In this document: piece by piece, positions 49,876 through 58,293 of the stretch
How positions within the stretch are numbered: the first letter of the stretch is position 1
How the letters are laid out: the number at the start of each line of letters is the position of its first letter
Origin: Lentzea californiensis
GTDB taxonomy: Bacteria > Actinomycetota > Actinomycetes > Mycobacteriales > Pseudonocardiaceae
Length of the DNA stretch: 64,000 bases
Assembly: GCF_024648825.1 (NCBI RefSeq)
Contig: NZ_JANBBE010000013.1
Coordinates: forward strand, 1-64,000
Reading direction: 5' to 3'
The notes under the pieces: model-generated
The model's input: the letters and a program-made list of their open reading frames with translations, nothing else
What the model was told of the DNA's origin: nothing
Databases searched by the model: none
Program-made: the position numbers and the translations under genes

Positions 49876-50490
49876 TTACGAGGCCAGCATGTCTTCGATC
49901 CGCTGGTGCAGCGTGGAGAGCAGCTCGGTGGTGCCGCCCAGGACGACGAAGTTCACGGTCTCGTCGCGAACCTCCACCGCGTACACGGTGTCGCCCGCAC
50001 GTTCGACGCGGACCGCGATCGTGGTGTCGCCGAGGTGCAGGGTGCCGGAGAGGTCGCGCTTGGCACCCGCGGCGGCGAACTGTTCGGCCAGAGAACGCAA
50101 GGGGCTCGTGGCGGGGACCTCCTCGGTCGTGGGCGCCACCTCGGGCTCGGTCGCCACCTGAGCGACGGACACCCGTTCCCTGCCCGCCGTTTCGGCCGCC
50201 TCCACTCGACTGACGAGCGTGTCGACCAGACCTTCGTCCGTGCGCAGGAACGATGACGGCGCGGGGGCGTCACCTGTCAGCACGGGCAGCACGTGCTCGT
50301 CGCCGTTCACCACCAGTTCGTCCACACTGGACACGAAGGGCACGAAGAAGCGCACTCGTGCCTCTGGCAGGTCGTTGCCTTCCAGCACGGTCAGGCCGCG
50401 TTGCCGGCACGCCTCGACCACCTCGCCGACCACGGCGCGCTGCTCTTCTGCGAACGACACGGCGATGTCGTAGGTCGCGGATTCGGTCAC
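49876..50490 (-). CDS. Divergent TIR-like protein
   Basis: 204 residues from GTG at 50490 with GAGGAGG six bases upstream. Strand A YDIAVSFAEEQRAVVGEVVE is TIR-like, as are VRFFVPFVSSVDEL and HVLPVLTGDAPAPSSFL, which match later TIR strands. The central WCxxE segment with the catalytic Glu is missing, so NADase activity is doubtful. The C-terminal 75 residues (LRSLAEQFAAAGAKRDLSGT, TELLSTLHQRIEDMLAS) form a separate domain. It faces the HerA-like gene across a shared terminator and could be a regulator or immunity component of that locus. Confidence 0.65.
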   Translation of the reverse strand: MTESATYDIAVSFAEEQRAVVGEVVEACRQRGLTVLEGNDLPEARVRFFVPFVSSVDELVVNGDEHVLPVLTGDAPAPSSFLRTDEGLVDTLVSRVEAAETAGRERVSVAQVATEPEVAPTTEEVPATSPLRSLAEQFAAAGAKRDLSGTLHLGDTTIAVRVERAGDTVYAVEVRDETVNFVVLGGTTELLSTLHQRIEDMLAS

Positions 50491-50706
50491 TCCAACCTCC
50501 TCGGTGAGGCCGGCCGGCGGCCGGGTGCGCGCAGCATCCACGCCGGGTGTCGACCAGAAGTGGATGAGGAGTGGACGTGTTGACCACCTCGGTGGGCAAC
50601 GGGAAACACCTGTTGTTGCGAATTCTGAAGATGAATCCTCGAAGTAGCCCGCAGAACGGCGGGCGAAATCCCGAAATCAATTGCGATTTCCTTCGGAGGA
50701 TTCGTC

Positions 50707-50886
50707 ATGTCCAAAATCGTGTCCACTTTCGTCGCCGGTGCCGCCACGCTGGTGACCGCGCTCGCTGTCGCCGCCGCCGTTTCCGGTGGCGGCACGGCGA
50801 ACGCGGACGACACCCCGCCGCCACCTCCCACCACCACGACCACCACGGAGAACCAGAACGGCGGCGGCAACCCGTGGCACGGATGA
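50707..50886 (+). CDS. Small secreted peptide, Pro/Thr-rich
   Basis: A 59-residue product with GGAGG eight bases before the ATG. Signal peptide: MSKIVSTFVAGAATLVTALAV with a likely cleavage after ANA (residue 33). The predicted mature part is about 26 residues: an acidic DD, five prolines, six threonines, then NQNGGGNPWHG. The 5' leader is AT-rich and holds two hairpins (50647-50664 and 50665-50700). Own terminator at 50901-50932. It could be a signalling or surface peptide; no processing enzymes are adjacent. Confidence 0.7.
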   Translation: MSKIVSTFVAGAATLVTALAVAAAVSGGGTANADDTPPPPPTTTTTTENQNGGGNPWHG

Positions 50887-50900
50887 CATAGCCGCTAATG

Positions 50901-50932
50901 CGCCCTGGCCATTTTTTGTCATGGCCAGGGCG
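50901..50932 (+). terminator. Terminator of the small peptide gene
   Basis: Perfect 12-bp arms CGCCCTGGCCAT (50901-50912) and ATGGCCAGGGCG (50921-50932) around the loop TTTTTGTC. Confidence 0.85.
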
Positions 50933-50989
50933 ATTGCGCCGGGCAGATTCTGGTGATGTACTCGGCTGACGCCGGACCGGGAGGAAATC

Positions 50990-52174
50990 GTGGCCGGAAG
51001 TTTTGGTGAGCTGCTGCGTGAACACCGCATCGCCGCAGGTCTGTCGATGGGGCAGCTGGCGAAGTCGATTCATTACAGCAAGGGCTATCTGAGCAAGATC
51101 GAGAACGACCTGAAACCGCCGACGCCGACGGTGGCCCGTCTGTGCGACGGCGTGCTCGGCGTGGGCGGGCGGCTGATCGAGGCCGCGATGCGCGGCGCCC
51201 CGGCACTCGCCCGCCGTCAGGTGCTGGTGGCGGGCACGATGCTCGGTGCGGGCGCGCTCGCCGGCAGCGGGTTCCGGCCGGTCCCGGACGCACAGGTGGT
51301 CGCGGGGATGCGCACCTCGTTCGAGAACCTGCGCGCACTGGGGCTGCGCACCAGCCCGATGGTGCTCATCGAGCCGCTGAAAGCGTTGCAGCACACGGTG
51401 CACGGAATGGCGCGGGAGAACACGGGGTCTATCGGCACGGGGTTGCTGAGGCTCGCCGCACGCCTCTCCGAGTACACCGGCTGGATGAGCCAGGAGGCAG
51501 GCGACGAGCAGGCGGCGCTCTGGTGGACCAGGCAGGCCTCCGAACTGTCGCGCGCGGCGGGGGACCCGGACATCGCGAGTTACTCGTTCGTGCGGGAGGC
51601 GGGGATCGCGTTCTACCGGCAGGATGCCCGGAGCACGATCAACCTCGCCCAGCAGGCGCAGTGGATCGGCAACGCCGGCTCACGAGTCCTCGCGCTGGCC
51701 GCACGACGCGAAGCGCAGGGACACGCACTCGCCGGAGATCGCTACGCCGCCGAAAGCGCGTTCGACCGCGCCGTGCGACTGATGGACTTCGCGCAGCCCG
51801 ACAGCCCGTACCCGGCGCTCGGCCCCAGCGCGCCCGATCCGCTGGAACTGGCCAGGGGATGGGCGTTGAGCGACCTCGGGCTCAACGCCGAGGCCGCCGT
51901 CGTGCTGGACCGGCAGCTGGCGCTCGTGCCCCTCACGTCACGCCGCACCAGGGCACGCTTCGGCACGCGCAAGGCGCTCGCCCAGGCGTTGTCCGGTGAC
52001 GTCGACCAGAGCTGCCGCACGCTCGCCGCCACGATCGACGACGCGGCGCACGTCGACTCGGCCACCATCCGGACGGATCTGCGGCAACTGGCCAGAACCC
52101 TGGGCAGGTGGCACAACCACGCGGCGGTGCGCGAGGTCTACCCCGACCTGAAACGGCTCCTGTCTCACCGCTGA
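50990..52174 (+). CDS. XRE-family regulator with C-terminal TPR-like domain
   Basis: 394 residues from GTG at 50990; GGGAGG seven bases upstream. The HTH is FGELLREHRIAAGLSMGQLAKSI then YSKGYLSKIENDLKPPTPT. A hydrophobic stretch follows (VLVAGTMLGAGALAGSGF). Residues 120-394 are helical pairs of TPR type (AALWWTRQASELSRAAGDPD, GWALSDLGLNAEAAVVLDRQ). Proteins of this plan are abundant in actinomycetes and act as developmental or antibiotic regulators, sometimes sensing peptides. The 3' end overlaps the convergent SARP gene by ten bases. The secreted peptide gene just upstream is a possible ligand source (inference). Confidence 0.85.
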   Translation: MAGSFGELLREHRIAAGLSMGQLAKSIHYSKGYLSKIENDLKPPTPTVARLCDGVLGVGGRLIEAAMRGAPALARRQVLVAGTMLGAGALAGSGFRPVPDAQVVAGMRTSFENLRALGLRTSPMVLIEPLKALQHTVHGMARENTGSIGTGLLRLAARLSEYTGWMSQEAGDEQAALWWTRQASELSRAAGDPDIASYSFVREAGIAFYRQDARSTINLAQQAQWIGNAGSRVLALAARREAQGHALAGDRYAAESAFDRAVRLMDFAQPDSPYPALGPSAPDPLELARGWALSDLGLNAEAAVVLDRQLALVPLTSRRTRARFGTRKALAQALSGDVDQSCRTLAATIDDAAHVDSATIRTDLRQLARTLGRWHNHAAVREVYPDLKRLLSHR

Positions 52175-55050
52175 CCGCACGCACAGGTCATCCCCGCGCG
52201 CTCGGCCCGCACCTCCTGCGCCTCCGGCTGGTCGAGCTCGGTGAACACGGCCTCGGCCGCGTTCCAGTGCGCCACCGCGTCGGAATGCCTGCCCAGCGCG
52301 TGCATCGTCCGTGCCACACCGATTTCACCGTGGGACTGGTGCGTGCGGTTGCCCGTTCCGGTGGCCACGTCCAGCAACGCCAGGTAGAGGCGCAGCGCGC
52401 CGGCCAGATCGCCTCCGTCGCGTGCCGTGGCGGCCCGGTCGCGGAAGAGCCTCGCGCGCAGGTCGGCGTCTGCCAGGTCCGCCGCGGCGGCGGAGGCCAG
52501 TTCGTGGTGGTGCAGTGCCTCGCCCAGCCGGCCGGCGAGCCGGTGGGCGTCGGCGATGTTGGTCAACGCGTAGGCGGCCACGCAGTCGTCGCCGAGCTCG
52601 ACCGCGATCTCGTGCGCCTCCAGGTGGTCGGGGATGGCGTCCTCCAGCATCCCGAGGTGCTGCCGGTTCGCGCCGCGGTTGTTCAACGCGTGCGCCAGTC
52701 CCTGCTGGTGGCCGATCTCCCGCAGGATGTGCACGGCCTCGCCGTGCTGCCGCAACGCGATGTCGTACCTGCGGTGCTGTTCGTTGAGGTAGCCCAGCAT
52801 GCTGAGCGCGTGCGCCCGGCCCCGGAGGTCCCCGCACTGCTCGTACTTCGTCAGCCCGGCTTCGAAGCACCGGACCGCCTCGTCATGGGAGCCGAGTTGC
52901 ATCGCGGACATGGCGAGCGCGCACAGCGTCGCCGCCTCGCCCGCCACGTCACCGAGCCGGGACCACCTCTTCAGCGCCTGTTCGGCGAACTCGAACGCCT
53001 CGCTGTGCCTGCCGAGCCGGTCGTGGGCGGTGGACAGGCGCAGCAGCACGTGCGCCTGGCCGTGGTCGTCCTCCGGGCGAACGGAGTCGACGGCCTCGAT
53101 CCAGTCCTCGAACCGGTTCGCCGTGTTGAAGTGCCGCCAGATCAGCGCCGCCAGCCGCCACGCGTGGTCCGGGCCCGAACGCCGGATGGCGGCCATCAGG
53201 TTGTCGCGCTCGGAGGTGATCCACGCCAGTGCCTCGTCCTCGCGGGTGAACCGCAGACCGAGCGGGCTCACGCGGTTCACCGACGGCTGGACGATGCGGT
53301 CGAACGGGTAGGCCGCGCTCACGGCGCTGCTCAGCGACACGAGGTAGAAGTCGAGCAAGCGCACCAGGGCGTCCGCGGGCGGGGGTTCGAGAGCGGCGAA
53401 CTCCTTGATCGGGTCGAGCATCTGGTACCGGTCCGGCGCGACCTCCTCCAGCAGGCAGACCTCGTGCAGGTCGTCGAGCAGCTCGCGGGTGCCGGCGACG
53501 GTGAGCCCCGCGAGGGCCGCGGCGCCGACGAGGTCGACGTCCGGTCCAGGAAGGTGCCCGAAGAGCCGGAAGAGCTGCTGCTGCCGGTCGTCGAGCTGCC
53601 GGTAGGACGCCAGCACCGCGGCGTCCTCCCGCAACGGCCCTTCCTCGTCCATCAGGCCGAGCAGGTGGTCGAGCGACCACCGGTCGTGCCTGCGCAGCAA
53701 CGCCGCCGCGACCGTGATCGACACCGGCAGGTACCCGCAGCGCTTCACCAGGCCCGCGATGTCCGCCGCCCTGCCGCGCACCCGGAACGGGTCGGTCAGC
53801 CTCCGGAACAGCGCGGACGCGTCGGCGGCGGGCATCGGGGCCAGCCGCACGTGTTCGCTGATGTCCGGCTCGCCCATCCTGCGGCTCGTGACGATGGCGA
53901 AGCAGTCGTGCGCTTCGGGCAGCAGCGGCCGGATCTGCTCGGGTGACGCCGCGTTGTCCAGCACCACCAGCGTTTTCGTGCCGTAGAGCTGGGTCTGGTA
54001 GAGCGATGCCTTGCGGCCCACCGTGTCCGGGATCTGCTCGGCCGGCACGCCCAGTTCGGTGAGCAGCTGGCTCAGCGCGTCCGACACGGACATCGCTGCC
54101 ACGTTCGGGGTGAACCCGTTGAGCCGCAACAGGAGCTGGCCGTCGGGAAACCGGGGGCGCAACCGGTGTGCCGCCTCGACGGCCAGGCCGGTCTTGCCGA
54201 CGCCGAGCGCGCCGCTGATCCACACCGCGCGTCGCTCACCGGTGCCCGCGGCGGCCACCTCGATCGCCTCCAGCTCGCTGGACCGGCCGGTGAACCCGCC
54301 TGGACGGGATGGCAGCGAGCTGACCGGCTCACCGTGTTCCGCCCGCGCCGCGAGCTTGCGCAGCGCCGACCCCGGCTCGTAGCCGGCTTCTGCGAGCGCC
54401 GCGCAGGCGTTCTTGTAGACCCGGATGGCGCCCACACCGTCAGCACCCGCGATCAGCGCGCGCATGAGGAGTTCGGCGTACCTCTGGTTGGCGGGGTCTT
54501 TCGGCAGGGCACGCCGCATGCGGTCGCGCGCCGAGCGGTGATCACCTACGAGCAGTTCCAGCTCGGCCACGTCACCCAGCGCGTCGGCGAAGCTCTCGGC
54601 CGGTGAGATCACCGCAGCGCCACCGACCCGGTCGATGTCGATGTCCTCCAAGAACCTCCCGCGCCATAGGTCGACCGCGGCACACAGGAGATCGACGGCC
54701 TTGCGCTGGTCGTTGTTCCGCAAGGCTTGTGCGGCTTGCGCACGCAACCGGTCGAAGCGCACGGTGTCGATCTGGTTCTCGTCGACGCGCAGCACGTAGC
54801 CGGTCGGTGTCGTGTCGATCGCGGCGTCGGTGTGTTCGAACGCCTTGCGCAGCTTGTTGATGTAACCGCGGACCAGCGTTCTGCGCTCGGGGTTGTCGGG
54901 CCACACGGTCTCTGTGAGCCGTTCGGGTGACACGGGCTTGTTGGCGTGCAGCAGGAGGACGACGAGGATGAAGCGTTGTTGCTGGTCTCCCAGGGGCACG
55001 GAAGTGTTGGCGTGCCAGCATTCCAACGGACCCAGCATACGAAATTCCAC
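52165..55050 (-). CDS. AfsR/SARP-family regulator with BTAD, NB-ARC and TPR domains
   Basis: GTG at 55050 with GGAGG six bases upstream gives 961 residues beginning VEFRMLGPLECW, the normal SARP start. The OmpR-like winged helix has LGDQQQRFILVVLLLHANKP and LVRGYINKLRKAFE. The BTAD follows (DTVRFDRLRAQAAQAL, ALAEAGYEPGSALRKLA). NB-ARC: ISGALGVGKTGLAVEAAHRL, KTLVVLDNAAS, AIVTSRR. From about residue 600 there are TPR repeats. Such proteins activate antibiotic or developmental genes in response to unknown signals. The C-terminus has a CACGQ end with two Cys. No biosynthetic cluster is adjacent. Confidence 0.93.
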   Translation of the reverse strand: MEFRMLGPLECWHANTSVPLGDQQQRFILVVLLLHANKPVSPERLTETVWPDNPERRTLVRGYINKLRKAFEHTDAAIDTTPTGYVLRVDENQIDTVRFDRLRAQAAQALRNNDQRKAVDLLCAAVDLWRGRFLEDIDIDRVGGAAVISPAESFADALGDVAELELLVGDHRSARDRMRRALPKDPANQRYAELLMRALIAGADGVGAIRVYKNACAALAEAGYEPGSALRKLAARAEHGEPVSSLPSRPGGFTGRSSELEAIEVAAAGTGERRAVWISGALGVGKTGLAVEAAHRLRPRFPDGQLLLRLNGFTPNVAAMSVSDALSQLLTELGVPAEQIPDTVGRKASLYQTQLYGTKTLVVLDNAASPEQIRPLLPEAHDCFAIVTSRRMGEPDISEHVRLAPMPAADASALFRRLTDPFRVRGRAADIAGLVKRCGYLPVSITVAAALLRRHDRWSLDHLLGLMDEEGPLREDAAVLASYRQLDDRQQQLFRLFGHLPGPDVDLVGAAALAGLTVAGTRELLDDLHEVCLLEEVAPDRYQMLDPIKEFAALEPPPADALVRLLDFYLVSLSSAVSAAYPFDRIVQPSVNRVSPLGLRFTREDEALAWITSERDNLMAAIRRSGPDHAWRLAALIWRHFNTANRFEDWIEAVDSVRPEDDHGQAHVLLRLSTAHDRLGRHSEAFEFAEQALKRWSRLGDVAGEAATLCALAMSAMQLGSHDEAVRCFEAGLTKYEQCGDLRGRAHALSMLGYLNEQHRRYDIALRQHGEAVHILREIGHQQGLAHALNNRGANRQHLGMLEDAIPDHLEAHEIAVELGDDCVAAYALTNIADAHRLAGRLGEALHHHELASAAAADLADADLRARLFRDRAATARDGGDLAGALRLYLALLDVATGTGNRTHQSHGEIGVARTMHALGRHSDAVAHWNAAEAVFTELDQPEAQEVRAERAGMTCACGQR

Positions 55051-55199
55051 GCCGTCCTCCCGGTGCACGAGCTGCCATCTGGGTGGAATGTCGCGCAAAG
55101 CCCCTTTGGTGTGTCAGCGAATCAGCTTTTTGTCCACGTTTGATCAACGCGATCCGGTAACGGTGTTCGCACCACGCATCGTGTTGAGGGGGAAGTCGG

Positions 55200-55772
55200 A
55201 TGGTTCTCGATGTGTTGCCGTGCTATCTCGTGTGCGACGTGTCGTTCTCGATGAGCGACCACATCGACGAGGTGAACGCCGGGATGCGCGAGTTCCGCGG
55301 GGTGGTGCACGCGGATCGGCACGCCACGGCCCAGATCCGGCTTTGCGTGGTCGTCTTCGCGGACAGCCCGCTGGTCGTGCGGCCGTTGCTGCCCGCGCTC
55401 GACCCCGCCGAGGAGATCACGCCGCGCGAGGAACCGGGTTCCGACTTCGGTGCCGCGTTCACCCTCGTGCGCACCGTCGTCGAGCGCGACGTGAACCACC
55501 TCAAGACGCAGCGGGTCCAGGTGCGAAGACCGCTGCTCTTCTTCGTCTCCGACGGCAGGGCGACCGATCCGGCGTGGCCCGCGGCGCTCGCGAGGCTCAC
55601 CGCCACCACGCTGTGCCCGGAGATGGTCGCGTTCGGACTCGGGGCGGTCGACCAGCGAGCGCTCGGCCGCATCGGCAGCTCGCGGGTCTTCCTCGGCTGC
55701 GACGGTGTGCGCCTGGGCATCGCGCTGGCCTCTTCGGTGGCACGGACCGTCCTGCGACCGGAGCACGTCTGA
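55200..55772 (+). CDS. VWA-domain protein (TerY-like)
   Basis: 190 residues; GGGGGAAG precedes the ATG. The entire protein is one von Willebrand A domain with the MIDAS motif DVSFSM (DxSxS), a second metal-site region GSDFGAAFTLV and RRPLLFFVSDGRATDPAW. TerY-type VWA proteins work with tellurite-resistance or phosphorylation-based stress systems, usually with a kinase or phosphatase; none is visible here. The following gene is 88 bases downstream on the same strand and may be its partner. Confidence 0.88.
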   Translation: MVLDVLPCYLVCDVSFSMSDHIDEVNAGMREFRGVVHADRHATAQIRLCVVVFADSPLVVRPLLPALDPAEEITPREEPGSDFGAAFTLVRTVVERDVNHLKTQRVQVRRPLLFFVSDGRATDPAWPAALARLTATTLCPEMVAFGLGAVDQRALGRIGSSRVFLGCDGVRLGIALASSVARTVLRPEHV

Positions 55773-55860
55773 CCGATCCACGGCGTGTCCACTTCTCGTC
55801 CACACGCCCCCCGCAACCTGACTCCGCCGCACGTGAGCGAGCAAGGGGAGGAGAGCGGAG

Positions 55861-56793
55861 ATGTTGAAGAACCTGGTCCGTGAGCTGAAGACCCTCCGTA
55901 AAGGACGAGGTGTGCACGCCGGACGGATCGTGGACAAGATCGGCCCGACGCTGGCCGCCGCCTGCGGGATCACCAGCGCGGACGGCTCGGTCGCCGCGAA
56001 GCAGAAGCTGGTCACGAGGCTGACCGAGCTGGTCGAGCAGCTCCCCGACGACCTGCAGCTAGCCGCGCGGGCGGCGTTCGGGCTCATCACCGACGTCCGG
56101 CAGCCGCTCTACCAGGAGCGCGTCACCTGGGTGGCCGCGCGGATCGACCGTGACTCGCGCACCGTGCGCCGCCGCGTGGACGAGGCCGTGGAGCAGCTGG
56201 CCGAACTGGCGGCCACGACGTCTCCGCGTGCCGACGGCGGCTGGCACACCTCGGAGCTCAGCGTCGCCGTGGTGCTGGACCAGGGGCAGCCGGAGGTGCT
56301 GGAGCGCTACCAGGTCGTGGTGGACCAGGACGGCGTCGAGTCGCTCGACTTCGCCTCGGTCTTCCCGGTCCGGCGGCGCGACGTCGACGTGCACCTGCTC
56401 TACGGCGGCACGCTTCGGGAGCGCGGCGACGGTGGCCGTCCCGGCTTCACGCTGGTCCCGGCCGAACCGCTGGTGCGCGGCGAGATCCACGACTTCGCGA
56501 TCCGCTACCGGATGTCGAACCGCGACGCCATGCACCCGTGCGTGCTGCACGTGCCTGAACGGCCGTGCGACCTGTTCGACCTGCGCGTGCGGTTCGAGCA
56601 CGACCGCAAGCGGCTCGTGCGGACGTTCGACGGCGTGCTGGTGCAACGGTCCGACGCCGAGCCGGCCGGGTCGCAGCGGACGGTGGACCGGGCGGGGGAG
56701 ATCCACCTGCGGTTCCGGCGGCTGCTGCCCGGACTGCTCTACGGCGCCCGGTGGGGCAGCGCGGCGGTGTGCTCGGCGCGCAGGGCCTCATGA
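55861..56793 (+). CDS. Hypothetical protein, possible partner of the VWA protein
   Basis: 310 residues; GGGGAGGAG lies upstream of the ATG. Residues 1-110 are helical and basic at the start (LVRELKTLRKGRGVHAGRI), with a helix pair around YQERVTWVAARIDRDSRTVR ending in RRRVDEAVEQLAEL, which resembles a DNA-binding helix-turn-helix. Residues 120-300 are beta-rich (LSVAVVLDQGQPEVLERYQV, FAIRYRMSNRD). The fold is not recognised. The 3' end overlaps the convergent PPOX gene by six bases. Confidence 0.7.
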   Translation: MLKNLVRELKTLRKGRGVHAGRIVDKIGPTLAAACGITSADGSVAAKQKLVTRLTELVEQLPDDLQLAARAAFGLITDVRQPLYQERVTWVAARIDRDSRTVRRRVDEAVEQLAELAATTSPRADGGWHTSELSVAVVLDQGQPEVLERYQVVVDQDGVESLDFASVFPVRRRDVDVHLLYGGTLRERGDGGRPGFTLVPAEPLVRGEIHDFAIRYRMSNRDAMHPCVLHVPERPCDLFDLRVRFEHDRKRLVRTFDGVLVQRSDAEPAGSQRTVDRAGEIHLRFRRLLPGLLYGARWGSAAVCSARRAS

Positions 56794-57189
56794 CCGGCGG
56801 GGCTCGTACCAGGTCTCGCCCGCCGGTTCGCCCGCCATGTTCCACGCCCAGACGCGGGTCGGGGTGATCCGGCTGTAGACGCCGGGGCCGACGATGCCGG
56901 TGCGTTCGGCCGGGTCGTCGGCGATGCCGTAGATCCGGATGGCCCTCGCGACGAACGGGGTGAACGAGACCAGGTCGTCGACCACGAGCGACACCTGGCG
57001 GCGGCCGGCGGTGATGTTGCGGAACTTGCGGGTGTTCCTGACCTGGTCACCCGCGCCGCCGACCCAGATGTGCGTGCCGTCGCACTCGAACGCCAGCGGC
57101 ACCACGTCGGGCCAGCCGTCCTCGTTGACGGTCGCGAGGCGGGCCAGCGGCTGTTCGCGCAGATAAGCGATCTCCTCGTCGGTGAACAT
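56788..57189 (-). CDS. PPOX-class F420-dependent oxidoreductase
   Basis: 133 residues; AGGAGG before the ATG. The split-barrel pattern of the Rv1155-like group is visible: LARLATVNEDGWPDVVPLAFE, HIWVGGAGDQVRNTRKFRNI, QVSLVVDD and IRIYGIADDP, ending WAWNMAG. Family members bind F420 or FMN and reduce small substrates such as biliverdin. It is monocistronic between two convergent or same-strand gaps. Confidence 0.88.
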   Translation of the reverse strand: MFTDEEIAYLREQPLARLATVNEDGWPDVVPLAFECDGTHIWVGGAGDQVRNTRKFRNITAGRRQVSLVVDDLVSFTPFVARAIRIYGIADDPAERTGIVGPGVYSRITPTRVWAWNMAGEPAGETWYEPRRS

Positions 57190-57222
57190 GCCTCCTATAC
57201 GACCAGCAACGCGCGTTTTCGA

Positions 57223-58206
57223 CTACTTGGCGTCGCTGTTGAACGTGAAGAGGCACCAGCCGTCGGACTCCTTCTTCAGGAACCCGCCCGCCTTGGTCTC
57301 CGTACCGTTCAGCGTGTACCAGAGCCGGGCCTGGCCGGAGTCCTCCGCTTCGGTCGTGACGACCTTGTCGTGCAGCCGCAACTGCCCGCCCGCCGCGATG
57401 GCCCTCTCGGCCCACGTGTTGACGGCGCGGGCCGTCGAGCAGATGTAGAGGCGGGCGGCCGCGATGTCCTTGGCGTTGACCGCCTTGGCGAAGGCCTGCA
57501 CGCGGCCCGTCGGGCTGTCCGGGTCCGGGTCCGGCGGCGGCTCCTGGGTGGTGGCCACCGGCACGAAGCCCATCTCGCAGACGACGTACCTGTTGTCCTC
57601 CTGGAAGAGCGCCAGCACGCCGCGCCGCTTCTCGGGCCCGCCGTCCGCCGGGTACTCGACGGACATGATCGCGACGGTCGCGTTCTTGTTGCCGTCGTTG
57701 TAGACCGGGTCGCTGGGCTTGATCTTGCGGACCTCGTCGACCTTGAAGACCGGCTTGGCGTCGCTCTTGCGCTTCGGGTCGAGCGGCTGGACGTCCCGGT
57801 AGAGGATCTCCTCGGCGAGCGAGATGTCCTTGTTCTCGGCTTTGTTGCGGCCGTCCTTGCACGTCAGCACGTTCACGAACTGGTCGATGTCGCGCCGGTT
57901 GAGCGCGTCCTCGATGGCCTTCGCGGCGCTTTCCGGCGTGGACTGGTCCACCGGGGCGGAGCTGGTCGCCGGTTTCTGCTTCATCCAGCCCGGCCAGAGC
58001 AGGCCCGTGCCGAGGACGCCGGCCCCCACGAGCAGCAGCGCCACGAGACCGAGCACGACGAAGACCACCGGGGACTTCTTCTTCGGCGGTCCGGGGTGCG
58101 GTTGCCCCCACGGCTGCTGCGGCGGTGGACCCCACGGCTGCTGGCCCTGCGGCTGGTGGTGCCACGGCTGTCGCGGCGGTCCGGACTGGTGGGGCGGCTG
58201 CGTCAC
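57223..58206 (-). CDS. Membrane protein with Pro/Gln-rich cytoplasmic tail and DUF4878-like ectodomain
   Basis: GTG at 58206 gives 327 residues. There is no ribosome site, but CAGACT lies seven bases upstream, so the mRNA may be leaderless (GTG 58263 is an alternative). Residues 1-42 are rich in Pro, Gln, Trp and His. A KKK stop-transfer and one TM follow (PVVFVVLGLVALLLVGAGVL). The external part has two NTF2/DUF4878-like halves (AAKAIEDALNRRDIDQFVNV with CKDG, and VQAFAKAVNAKDIAAARLYI with CST), each with one Cys. Actinobacteria have many such proteins; the role is unknown, probably envelope-related. Confidence 0.7.
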   Translation of the reverse strand: MTQPPHQSGPPRQPWHHQPQGQQPWGPPPQQPWGQPHPGPPKKKSPVVFVVLGLVALLLVGAGVLGTGLLWPGWMKQKPATSSAPVDQSTPESAAKAIEDALNRRDIDQFVNVLTCKDGRNKAENKDISLAEEILYRDVQPLDPKRKSDAKPVFKVDEVRKIKPSDPVYNDGNKNATVAIMSVEYPADGGPEKRRGVLALFQEDNRYVVCEMGFVPVATTQEPPPDPDPDSPTGRVQAFAKAVNAKDIAAARLYICSTARAVNTWAERAIAAGGQLRLHDKVVTTEAEDSGQARLWYTLNGTETKAGGFLKKESDGWCLFTFNSDAK

Positions 58207-58293
58207 GACGATCAGTCTGGCGGAGCCGGCGGCGCGGTGTGGCCCGAACGGGGGAACGTCCACCTGACGCGTGAGCGCCTGACCACCGCGAAC

